Under the pieces are notes generated by a model. It did no database searches. It was not told where the DNA came from and worked only from the letters and a program-made list of their open reading frames with translations. Shown one piece after another: positions 25,730 through 33,604 of a DNA stretch of 64,000 nucleotides. Position 1 is the first letter of the stretch, and each line of letters starts with the position of its first letter. This DNA is from Roseburia_C amylophila. Lineage in GTDB: Bacteria > Bacillota > Clostridia > Lachnospirales > Lachnospiraceae. A program made the position numbers and the translations under genes. The DNA lies in the NCBI RefSeq assembly GCF_025567465.1, contig NZ_JAOQKI010000002.1:124001-188000 (forward strand), read 5' to 3'.

Positions 25730-28168
25730 CTACTCTTTCAAAGAAAAATCTGCTTTATCCAGTGTTAAATTCGGATTATAGTACGGATCTCCATTTTCTA
25801 AAAGTTCTCCCCATCGTTCTCCAAATAAACCTATCTCCTGCTGGAATCTTGCTACTTTATCTGCGGAATCCTCCTGCCCTCTGGATTTTGACTCATAATG
25901 ATAGAACTGGGCATATGGATTATATACTACAAGATAGCCCGCTTTTCTTACCTTCAGGCAAAAATCAATATCATTAAAGGCTACCTTAAATTCTTCATTT
26001 AAGCCCTCTACTTCATCAAATACACTTCGTCTTACCATCAGGCAGGCTGCCGTTACTGCTGACAAATCCTGAACGCTTATAATTCTTGAAAAATATCCAT
26101 TATCATCTCTGTCCTGTCCGATAAAGGCATGTCCTGCAACACCGCCAAATCCAATGATAACTCCGGCATGCTGAATGGTATTATCTTCAAATATTAACTT
26201 TGCTCCCACAATTCCAACATCAGGACGCATGCATACATCCAGCATTTCTTTGATGCTGTCCGGTTCAATCATTTCTGTATCATTGTTCAGAAGCAGGACA
26301 TATTCCCCATTTGCCTCTTTTGCGCCAAAATTATTAATTCTTGAATAGTTAAACTCTTCCTTGTAATATAAAACTCTGACATTATCCCTTTTCTCAATCT
26401 CTTTATAATAAGCGAAGGTCTCTTCTTCTGTACTGTTATTCTCTACAATGATAAATTCAAAATTCCGGTATGTGGATTTCTCTTCAATGGAATCCATACA
26501 TTTTTTTAAATCCGCAACATGATCCTTATTTGGAATCAAAATAGATACTAGCGGCTGCTCCTTCCAGAGATAATGGGTACGGTACATCCCATAGAAGGGT
26601 CCCTGCTCCACTTCTGCTGGAATTCCGATTCTGTCATAATGTGCTTTTACCGCTTTGCATCCGTTTTCGAAGGCATATAACTTGCTTTCCGGATTCTCGG
26701 AGGTTGACTGTGCATGACACCGCCAATGATACAGCACCTTGGGAATATGCACGATATGCTCCGCTTTCTCGGTACAGCGTAAAATAAAATCATGATCCTG
26801 TGCACCATCATAACAGCTTTCAAATAGCCCCGCCCGCTCCATCACATCTTTGCGAACAACAAAGAGATGACAGATATAATTCATAGTACACAACAAATCA
26901 ATATTATAATCGGATTTAAAATGTGGCTCAAAAAACTTCTTTCCACTCATATCCACTTTATCTTCGTCCGAATAAATCACATCTGTCTGCGGCTCCTTCT
27001 GTACCGCTTTTGCACACTGATACAGTGCTTCCGGAGAAAGTAAATCATCATGGTCCGTCAGCACAACAAAATCACCGTCTGCCATTTTCAATGCTTCATT
27101 GGTATTGCCGGCAATTCCCTCGTTGCTGTCTAAAAGGCAATATTTAATCCGTTTATCTTTTGCAATATATTCCCCGACAACAGACTGGAGGCTGTGCTCC
27201 CTGCCACTTCCATCCGCAAGGCAAAGCTCCCAATTCGTATAAGTCTGTGCCTGTACCGATTCTATCATTTCCCTCAGATATTTTTCTTTTGTCTGGTACA
27301 GCGGAACTGCAATGGAGAAACATGGACCATTTTCAAATACTTCCTGTCTCTGACGAGCCAGTTCTTCTTCCTTCACACCATATTTTTTCAGAAAATCCTC
27401 GTATGATACAGTATCCTTTTTTCCCTGCATTTTTCTAATTATTTTACGTATTGTACGTTTTACACCATACTGTTTCCAATAACATATCCCTTTTTGAAAC
27501 AGGCTTACTGTATCATGCCCACTTTCACCATGTCTCACTTTATCCAGAGACACGATATACTTATTTTCTTTTTCATTTGCATATAAATGTAAACTGAGTT
27601 TTCTGCCATTTTGTTCCGGTACATAAATTTCAAATCCGCATTTTACCGTTTCTTCTAACTCAGGAAATACATCCATAACATCTTTTCGATATTTCCACTG
27701 AACATCTATCGGAACATTTTTTCCATCTACCTGTGCCTGGCACTTTGTCTGTTCTCCAGCCACACACCATCCTGTCAGTACAAATTGCCCATCTTCCAAG
27801 CGTTCCATCTCCAAATTTCCATCCAGATGATTTATCATCTTCTCGAACTGTTTTTTATTAACATGATATACTTCTGTCTCTTCTGTTCCAAGGCAACTAC
27901 ATATTTTAAAATCTACTACAGTTTCTTCCGGTAACAATAATTTTCCAGTGATTTCTTCTCCTACATTCATCCGGTATTGCAAGTGTCTTCGTCTTACCTC
28001 TGCACCACTGGTAATCGTATATTCCACTGGAATTTCTTTTTGATTCAGATACACTTTTAATGTTCGGTTTTCCGGATTATCTTCCGGGAAAAATCCCCGA
28101 ATAATCAATGTTCTTTCCTCCCGGGCATATAATCTGATACATTCTACTATAAAGTTTACTTCTGCCAT
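25730..28168 (-). CDS. Tandem-domain family-2 glycosyltransferase with N-terminal beta domain
   Basis: The start at 28168 (MAEVNFIVECIRLYAREERT) has GGAGG 7 bases upstream; earlier ATGs lack a site. The 812-residue protein has two N-terminal beta-rich modules (about 1-105 and 115-220), a helical linker (about 230-280), a first GT-A domain (CFSIAVPLYQTKEKYLREMI, VVLTDHDDLLSPEAL, GAQDHDFILRC) and a second (LVSILIPNKDHVADLKKCM, VLLLNNDTEM, AFNDIDFCLKVRKAGY). Both domains keep acidic metal motifs. Such two-headed enzymes build alternating linkages of rhamnose-rich cell-wall polysaccharides. It is the first gene after the terminator and promoter at 28.2 kb, so it opens the large operon. Confidence 0.9.
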   Translation of the reverse strand: MAEVNFIVECIRLYAREERTLIIRGFFPEDNPENRTLKVYLNQKEIPVEYTITSGAEVRRRHLQYRMNVGEEITGKLLLPEETVVDFKICSCLGTEETEVYHVNKKQFEKMINHLDGNLEMERLEDGQFVLTGWCVAGEQTKCQAQVDGKNVPIDVQWKYRKDVMDVFPELEETVKCGFEIYVPEQNGRKLSLHLYANEKENKYIVSLDKVRHGESGHDTVSLFQKGICYWKQYGVKRTIRKIIRKMQGKKDTVSYEDFLKKYGVKEEELARQRQEVFENGPCFSIAVPLYQTKEKYLREMIESVQAQTYTNWELCLADGSGREHSLQSVVGEYIAKDKRIKYCLLDSNEGIAGNTNEALKMADGDFVVLTDHDDLLSPEALYQCAKAVQKEPQTDVIYSDEDKVDMSGKKFFEPHFKSDYNIDLLCTMNYICHLFVVRKDVMERAGLFESCYDGAQDHDFILRCTEKAEHIVHIPKVLYHWRCHAQSTSENPESKLYAFENGCKAVKAHYDRIGIPAEVEQGPFYGMYRTHYLWKEQPLVSILIPNKDHVADLKKCMDSIEEKSTYRNFEFIIVENNSTEEETFAYYKEIEKRDNVRVLYYKEEFNYSRINNFGAKEANGEYVLLLNNDTEMIEPDSIKEMLDVCMRPDVGIVGAKLIFEDNTIQHAGVIIGFGGVAGHAFIGQDRDDNGYFSRIISVQDLSAVTAACLMVRRSVFDEVEGLNEEFKVAFNDIDFCLKVRKAGYLVVYNPYAQFYHYESKSRGQEDSADKVARFQQEIGLFGERWGELLENGDPYYNPNLTLDKADFSLKE

Positions 28169-28205
28169 AGTTGCCTCCATTTTAAAAGAAATCATAGCTT
28201 TCTAT

Positions 28206-28234
28206 ATTGTACCAAAAATAAACCGGATGGTCAA
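28206..28234 (-). promoter_or_regulatory. Sigma-A type promoter overlapping the upstream terminator
   Basis: On the minus strand TTGACC (28229-28234, five of six) and TACAAT (28206-28211, five of six) are separated by exactly 17 bases. The -35 box lies at the edge of the terminator loop and stem. The start would be about 30 bases before the ATG at 28168. It is the best promoter candidate for the 3.0-28.2 kb glycan operon. Confidence 0.6.
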
Positions 28235-28251
28235 ATAACGACCATCCGGTT
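28212..28251 (-). terminator. Intrinsic terminator of the amidase gene
   Basis: A perfect 12-base inverted repeat AACCGGATGGTC / GACCATCCGGTT (28221-28232 and 28240-28251) with a 7-base loop is followed on the minus strand by TATTTTTGG. It starts 20 bases after the stop codon of the amidase gene. Confidence 0.85.
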
Positions 28252-28270
28252 CCTATCTTCTTTATTCTTA

Positions 28271-31200
28271 TTAATATTTATATAACTGATTCATATAATC
28301 ATTTAAAATACTATAACCATATCCTTTTTCTGTAGCCCAACCAAATCCAGATGGATTTTCTGATATACCAAGCCATTCGATGTATGGAGCTGTACCAGAG
28401 CGGTTTGCTGCAAACCAGGAGCTGTAACGTTTATCTACAACAGGATTCGCAAAGGTTGGATTCTTTACTGCATACGCTTTTAAATGCTGCACATGCGCCC
28501 GGATTCCTTCTCTTACATTCTGATAAGAATCTCCATTCGTGCTTGCATCTGTTACACCCATTCCTGCGAAATTAAACTGATCAATTTTTACCTGTCCGGT
28601 AAATTTTAAGAAACCAGTCTCCTTCATTGCCTGGGTGAATGCCAATGCCGGATCCACTCCTTCTGCCGTTGCTTCATCATAATAAACCTGGCAAAAGCTT
28701 CTGATATCAGGAACATTGGCATTTCCGTAGTATGCCGGATAAGAAGCTTTGGCATTATAATAATTTACCATCTGATTTACTGTTGTAGTTGATTTTGTTA
28801 TTACAGAATGATATATCTGTGATTCTGCATTTCTGCCCTCTGCCTTACCATTCTGGATATAATGCATATAATATGGCTTTAAATCATTGCCAAACGCTTG
28901 CTGCAAATCCATGTAATTGTTTTTATATATCTGAACGTTAAACTTCTTGCTTGCCTGACGTCCCTCTTTCATTCCATTATTTACAAAATGGGCTAAAAGG
29001 TCAATGTCATCTCCCTTGAAAGCAGATTTCAAATCACTGTATTTACTGTTGTAATAGTTGTAATCATATACCGCAGAATAATCCGTTCCATTGTAAATTG
29101 TTACCGGATTCTGAAGTACCTTGACACCGGCAGCAGTCCGCCTTTCTTTTTTGCCACTATTCATATAATGAAAATAATAACTCTTTAAGTCCTTACCAAA
29201 TGCCAGTCTTAAATCCTGATACTGATTCCGGTAAGAGAAAACATCAAAATCAGCCTTTGCCTGACGTCCCTCAGCCATCCCACAGTTTACAAAATGGGCA
29301 AGCAATCCTACTTCATCATTTGTATATATTCTTGCTAAATCACTATATTTTTTGATATAAAAATTGTAATCATATACCGCAGAATAATCTACTCCATTAT
29401 ATGTTGTTATTGGATTCTGAATAGATTTCACACCTGTAGCTTTTCTTCCTTCTGCTTTACCATTACTAATATAATGCATATAATAGCTCTTTAAATTATT
29501 TCCAAAAGCTACTCTCAAATCCTGATATTGATTACGATAAGAGAAAACATCAAAGCTGTCTTTGGCCTGACGGCCTTCACTCATTCCACAATTCACAAAA
29601 TGAGCAAGTAATCCTATATCATCATTCGTATATATCTTCGCCAAATCGCTATGCTTTTTCAGATAATAATTATAATCGTATACGGCAGAATAATCTATTC
29701 CATTGTACGTCGTTATCGGCTTTTGTAATGTATTTACACCTGTGGCTTTTCTGCCTTCTGACTTTCCACTACTAATATAGTGCATATAATAACTCTTTAA
29801 ATTATTACCAAATGCTGCCCTCAAATCAGGGTACAGATTCTTATATGAATATACATCAAACTGGGAACTTCCCTGGCGTCCTTCTGCCATACCATATTGT
29901 ATAAAATGCTGTAATAATGCACTGTCATCATTGCCAAATGCTGTCTTTAAATCAGGATAGCGGTCTGCATAATATGCAGCATCAAATACTGCTGAATATT
30001 CTTCCGGTTTCTCTTTCTTTAACCCAAAATACTGTGCAATTCCGGTTGCATCTGCCACACCAAGTTTTTTTAATCCTTCATCATTGGAAAGAAAGTTAGC
30101 AGCATCTGAAGAATTAGACATAAAAGCATGCTCTACAATAATTCCAGGGATACCATATTCCTTACAGTGTCTGATTACTGCATAATAATCTGCTGCCGAA
30201 CCATCCGGATATTTATCCTCATTTGCATTTCTTATCTGTGTCCCTCTGCCTTTTAATCCGAGGCTGGTCAACTGTTCTAATATACAGGATGCTGCAGAGC
30301 CACCCACCTGACTGGTCCATGGGTTATAATTCTGGTTCGGATACCAGATTTCTGCACCGGATGCACTGGATGCACTGGAATAATTATTATGTAGAGAGAC
30401 AAAAAGATTTGCTCCCATATCTCTTGCTATATCAGCTCTCCGCTGGAGGCAGGATTTATTATCTCCCCCACCATTCGGGCAGGAGGCAGAATCTCTCGTC
30501 ATATATACAGTCACACCATAGTATTCTTCCAGTTCCGCTTTACAATACTGTGCAATTTTCAGATTCAGCTGTGCTTCCACGAATCCATTTGCAGAACTTC
30601 CGCCATGGGTTCCATCGTGCCCCGGGTCTAAGACAACAACCACATTTCCATTATAACGTGCTGTGCTTATTCCGGATTCTGCTGCTTCTGCTTTCTGGGT
30701 TGCAATGGCATCTGCAATCGAATCTTCTGATGTCTGATTGCCATTTTCATCAAAGCTTACTACATCCATATCTACATCTGTGGTCGCTTCATCTACTACT
30801 TCTGCATCCGGATTGGTCTCTACTTCTGTATTGACACCAAACCTAACGTCCATTCCTGCATCAGATAAATTAATCTGATATTCCTGAGCATCTTTCTCAT
30901 AAATGATAGCATCCAGTGCATATTCACCGGTACGGCTCTCATCTGCAAAAGTCTCTGAAAATCTGAGACCGTTTCCATCTGTCTCTGTAGCTGCCATCTC
31001 ATAAGCTGCTCCATCAGATACTCTGTGATACAGTAATCTGCCACCACCAATAGCTAAATCTTCATTTCCGATATTGGCAACTACATTCTGTGTACCGCCA
31101 ACTGCTATGTACGCATTATCTAATACCAGATAATTCAGTAAATCTTCTGCTGCCAATATATCTGCTGTCACTGCATTTTGTGTGTCCGCACTCTGTGTTT

Positions 31201-31480
31201 CTATTTCTGACTTTCCGGCAGTTTCTGTTCCATCAGCAGTTTCTTCTGTAGCGGTTGTTCCTTCTACTGCCTCTGTCGTTTCCTGCTCAGTGTCTGTAAT
31301 ACTCTCTTGTCCGGTAAGGGCTGTGTCTATTACTGTTTCCTCATTGCTCTGCTCTTCTGGCGTTACAGTATCCTGTGTTTCCTGCGTTTGTGCTGCATAC
31401 AGATATTCTGTAGGCAGGCTGGTAAGAATTGTTACTGCTGCCAGCAAAAGGGCTGCTTTTCTGCTCCATTTCTTTTTCAT
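28271..31480 (-). CDS. Secreted N-acetylmuramoyl-L-alanine amidase with paired repeats and C-terminal glucosaminidase
   Basis: This 1069-residue protein has a signal peptide (about 1-30), an acidic Thr/Glu-rich linker (about 31-105), a beta domain (about 110-220) and an Amidase_3 domain (about 278-486) with Zn ligands His288 (VVLDPGHDG), Glu302 and His364 (SLHNN) and catalytic Glu450 (IIVEHAFMSN). Residues about 495-890 hold eight repeats in four A/B pairs (A: YY...DL.....DD...L.HFV..GM.EGRQ; B: FDV.SYRN.Y.DLR.AFG..LKSYY.HY...GK.EGR). The C-terminus (about 900-1069) is a LytD-type glucosaminidase with AMKETGFLKF and GIRAHVQHLKAYA. Two wall hydrolase activities are joined by a likely wall-binding array. 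AAGGAG precedes the start and a terminator follows the gene. Confidence 0.92.
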   Translation of the reverse strand: MKKKWSRKAALLLAAVTILTSLPTEYLYAAQTQETQDTVTPEEQSNEETVIDTALTGQESITDTEQETTEAVEGTTATEETADGTETAGKSEIETQSADTQNAVTADILAAEDLLNYLVLDNAYIAVGGTQNVVANIGNEDLAIGGGRLLYHRVSDGAAYEMAATETDGNGLRFSETFADESRTGEYALDAIIYEKDAQEYQINLSDAGMDVRFGVNTEVETNPDAEVVDEATTDVDMDVVSFDENGNQTSEDSIADAIATQKAEAAESGISTARYNGNVVVVLDPGHDGTHGGSSANGFVEAQLNLKIAQYCKAELEEYYGVTVYMTRDSASCPNGGGDNKSCLQRRADIARDMGANLFVSLHNNYSSASSASGAEIWYPNQNYNPWTSQVGGSAASCILEQLTSLGLKGRGTQIRNANEDKYPDGSAADYYAVIRHCKEYGIPGIIVEHAFMSNSSDAANFLSNDEGLKKLGVADATGIAQYFGLKKEKPEEYSAVFDAAYYADRYPDLKTAFGNDDSALLQHFIQYGMAEGRQGSSQFDVYSYKNLYPDLRAAFGNNLKSYYMHYISSGKSEGRKATGVNTLQKPITTYNGIDYSAVYDYNYYLKKHSDLAKIYTNDDIGLLAHFVNCGMSEGRQAKDSFDVFSYRNQYQDLRVAFGNNLKSYYMHYISNGKAEGRKATGVKSIQNPITTYNGVDYSAVYDYNFYIKKYSDLARIYTNDEVGLLAHFVNCGMAEGRQAKADFDVFSYRNQYQDLRLAFGKDLKSYYFHYMNSGKKERRTAAGVKVLQNPVTIYNGTDYSAVYDYNYYNSKYSDLKSAFKGDDIDLLAHFVNNGMKEGRQASKKFNVQIYKNNYMDLQQAFGNDLKPYYMHYIQNGKAEGRNAESQIYHSVITKSTTTVNQMVNYYNAKASYPAYYGNANVPDIRSFCQVYYDEATAEGVDPALAFTQAMKETGFLKFTGQVKIDQFNFAGMGVTDASTNGDSYQNVREGIRAHVQHLKAYAVKNPTFANPVVDKRYSSWFAANRSGTAPYIEWLGISENPSGFGWATEKGYGYSILNDYMNQLYKY

Positions 31481-31533
31481 TTTATCTTTGCTCCTTTGCT
31501 GCTTTACTACTTGTTTCTTTTTACTAACTATCT

Positions 31534-31561
31534 ATTTTAACACTTTATCTGATTATGGCAA
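31534..31561 (-). promoter_or_regulatory. Possible promoter of the amidase gene
   Basis: On the minus strand TTGCCA (31556-31561) and TAAAAT (31534-31539) lie 16 bases apart, each five of six to consensus. The -35 box overlaps the last codons of the preceding gene. No terminator separates the two genes, so readthrough is also possible. Confidence 0.4.
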
Positions 31562-33418
31562 CCACTTTTCCCAGGAAAGACTGCCTGCCGGCTGGCTTGC
31601 TGCTGATGGAAAATACCGTCTGATACAGTCGGCAATAATCTGCTGTTTCTTTGGAATCGGATAGTCTGCCCTTATCATATAGTCCTTCTTATAGGCACGG
31701 AACATATAATCTGTGAATGTTTCTGCCCGGTCTTCCCTTCCATTGGTCTTGGCATAAGCAGAAATATAATATTGTTCTTCACACCCTCTGTTATAGTCCG
31801 ATGTGGTATAATCACTATTTGTACTGTTCACTTCTGCATCCGGTCTAATTGCTTCCGTTGCTTTTAATGGTGATTCATACTGCTGTGTGGAAGCATTCCA
31901 TGATTTTGCTTCTATATAATATTCAATCAGATGCATCATTTCATGATTAAAGGTTCTATCAGACAGTAAAAAGGACTGGGATGTATTTAGTGCAATAAAC
32001 ATCTGATCTCCATACTCCCTGCTTGTCACTCCTGCAAAAGAACCTCCGCCGGCATCTAGATTATGTACCAGCTTTATGGTTACCGTAGTAATATCCTGCA
32101 TGTCTGTAAAAAAACCTTTCGGATATCTTGCCATCTGTTCATCCACCATTGTAATCCAGGTAAGCGTTGTCTCCGGGTCTGTCTCTCCGGAACAATAAGT
32201 ATCCGTCCAATAGAAACCTGCCGAATCTCCAGTCAGGACTGTCACGCCATAATCGTTACTGATTTTTGCAACCTTTGCTTTAATCTTATCCTCCGTTGTT
32301 GCCGGCTCTTCCGGTTCCGGATTTGGTTCTGGCTTCGGCGGTGTACCAATCTTCGTTACTGCATTTCTGCCTTCCTTTTTACCACAATCTATGTAATGAA
32401 GATAATAGTTCTTATTATCATTGCCAAATGCAGCTCTTAAATCACTGTAATTGCTCTTATATACATTCAGTATAAATTCGCTGCTTGCCTGTCTGCCCTC
32501 TGCCATTCCGCATTCCACGAAATGGCGGATTGCTGCGCTGTCGTCTCCGGCAAATGCTTTCTTTAAATCACTGTATTTTGAAATATAATAATCATAGTTA
32601 TATACGGCTGCATAATCTTTTCCATTATATGCTGTGACAGGGTTCTGCAATGAAGTGACACCGGTTGTCTTTCTTCCTTCCCTCTTACCACAATTCATAT
32701 AATGCAGATAATAGCTTTTCCAATCATTTCCAAATGCCTGTCTCAAATCTGCATACGCATTCCGGTATGATGCTACATCAAAATTCTGTGATCCCCGGCG
32801 TCCCTCTGTCATTCCATAATTCACAAAATGTGCCAGAGTACTGATGTCATCATCTGGAAATGCCCTTGCGACATCCGGATTCCTGCTGATATAGTAATTG
32901 TAATTATATACAGATGAATAATTTACGCCATTATATACTGTAACCGGATTCTGCAAGATTGTAACACCGGCTGCCTTTCTGCCTTCTCTCTTACCATAAT
33001 TCATATAATGCAGATAATAACTCTTTAAATCATTTCCAAATGCCTGTCGTAAATCTGCATAAGCATTCCGATAAGACTTTACATTAAATTCCGCACTTGC
33101 CTGACGGCCTTCTGACATTCCGTAATTTAAGAAATGTTGAAAAAGTGCATTTTCATCATTTCCAAATGCTATTTTTAAATCCTTATTATTCTTTGCATAA
33201 TAGGACGCATCAAAAACAGGTGCATACGCACTTTTCTTCAACTGATAATTGACTTTATCCAGATTGATTTTCTGTTCTGTATCTGTCAGCCTCTCTGTAC
33301 TGATTGCCAAAGTCTCACAATCTTTCTGCCCCGCATAGAAATGTTCTGCATTTCCACCCGTCCATATTGTTACCACTGCCAGCCCCAAGGCAAGCTGTCG
33401 TCTCCATGTTTTTCTCAT
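31553..33418 (-). CDS. Secreted HExxH metallopeptidase with N-terminal paired repeats
   Basis: The start at 33418 (MRKTWRRQLALGLAVVTIWT) gives a normal signal peptide and has GGAG upstream; in-frame starts 5 and 17 codons earlier have no good site. In the 621-residue protein residues about 65-355 hold six repeats in three A/B pairs of the same family as the neighbouring genes. A Pro/Glu linker (TPPKPEPNPEPEEPATTED) leads to a C-terminal domain (about 375-621) with the zinc motif HEMMH (His492, Glu493, His496) in RTFNHEMMHLIEYY, and a conserved-looking late part (NRGCEEQYYISAYAKTNGRED) that may give the third ligand. I do not recognise the peptidase family. The substrate is probably at the cell surface. 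Confidence 0.85.
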   Translation of the reverse strand: MRKTWRRQLALGLAVVTIWTGGNAEHFYAGQKDCETLAISTERLTDTEQKINLDKVNYQLKKSAYAPVFDASYYAKNNKDLKIAFGNDENALFQHFLNYGMSEGRQASAEFNVKSYRNAYADLRQAFGNDLKSYYLHYMNYGKREGRKAAGVTILQNPVTVYNGVNYSSVYNYNYYISRNPDVARAFPDDDISTLAHFVNYGMTEGRRGSQNFDVASYRNAYADLRQAFGNDWKSYYLHYMNCGKREGRKTTGVTSLQNPVTAYNGKDYAAVYNYDYYISKYSDLKKAFAGDDSAAIRHFVECGMAEGRQASSEFILNVYKSNYSDLRAAFGNDNKNYYLHYIDCGKKEGRNAVTKIGTPPKPEPNPEPEEPATTEDKIKAKVAKISNDYGVTVLTGDSAGFYWTDTYCSGETDPETTLTWITMVDEQMARYPKGFFTDMQDITTVTIKLVHNLDAGGGSFAGVTSREYGDQMFIALNTSQSFLLSDRTFNHEMMHLIEYYIEAKSWNASTQQYESPLKATEAIRPDAEVNSTNSDYTTSDYNRGCEEQYYISAYAKTNGREDRAETFTDYMFRAYKKDYMIRADYPIPKKQQIIADCIRRYFPSAASQPAGSLSWEKWLP

Positions 33419-33503
33419 AAGTATTTTCTCCATATTTTTCTGTTTGCATAACTGTTTGTATTGTAACACGATATGAATCTACTTTAAAGAATTACTACTT
33501 GTC

Positions 33504-33531
33504 ATTATGAAAATCTTAAGAATTTTGTCAC
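33504..33531 (-). promoter_or_regulatory. Promoter of the metallopeptidase gene
   Basis: On the minus strand GTGACA (33526-33531) and CATAAT (33504-33509) are 16 bases apart, each five of six to consensus. The -35 box lies in a perfect small palindrome (ATTTTG-TGA-CAAAAT), a possible operator. The untranslated leader would be about 80 bases. Confidence 0.5.
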
Positions 33532-33539
33532 AAAATGGG

Positions 33540-33583
33540 AAAAAGCTGCTACACCGTCAAATTTCATCTGCCTGTGCAACAGC
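33540..33583 (-). terminator. Intrinsic terminator of the transglutaminase-like gene
   Basis: On the minus strand GCTGTTGCAC (33574-33583) pairs over 10 bases with GTGTAGCAGC (33545-33554), including two G-U pairs, and is followed by TTTTT. It lies 21 bases after the stop codon at 33605. Confidence 0.7.
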
Positions 33584-33604
33584 CTTTCTTATCTGCATTC
33601 CAAT

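Noticed and set aside
28780..29990. Regularly spaced repeats on DNA level, at first sight like a CRISPR or satellite array.
   Set aside because: The period of about 291 bases follows the A/B protein repeats in an intact reading frame on the minus strand; units vary at silent sites and have no spacers.
30223..30834. A 203-codon plus-strand open frame inside the amidase gene.
   Set aside because: It is a shadow of the minus-strand amidase domain with low-complexity Leu/His/Ser composition.
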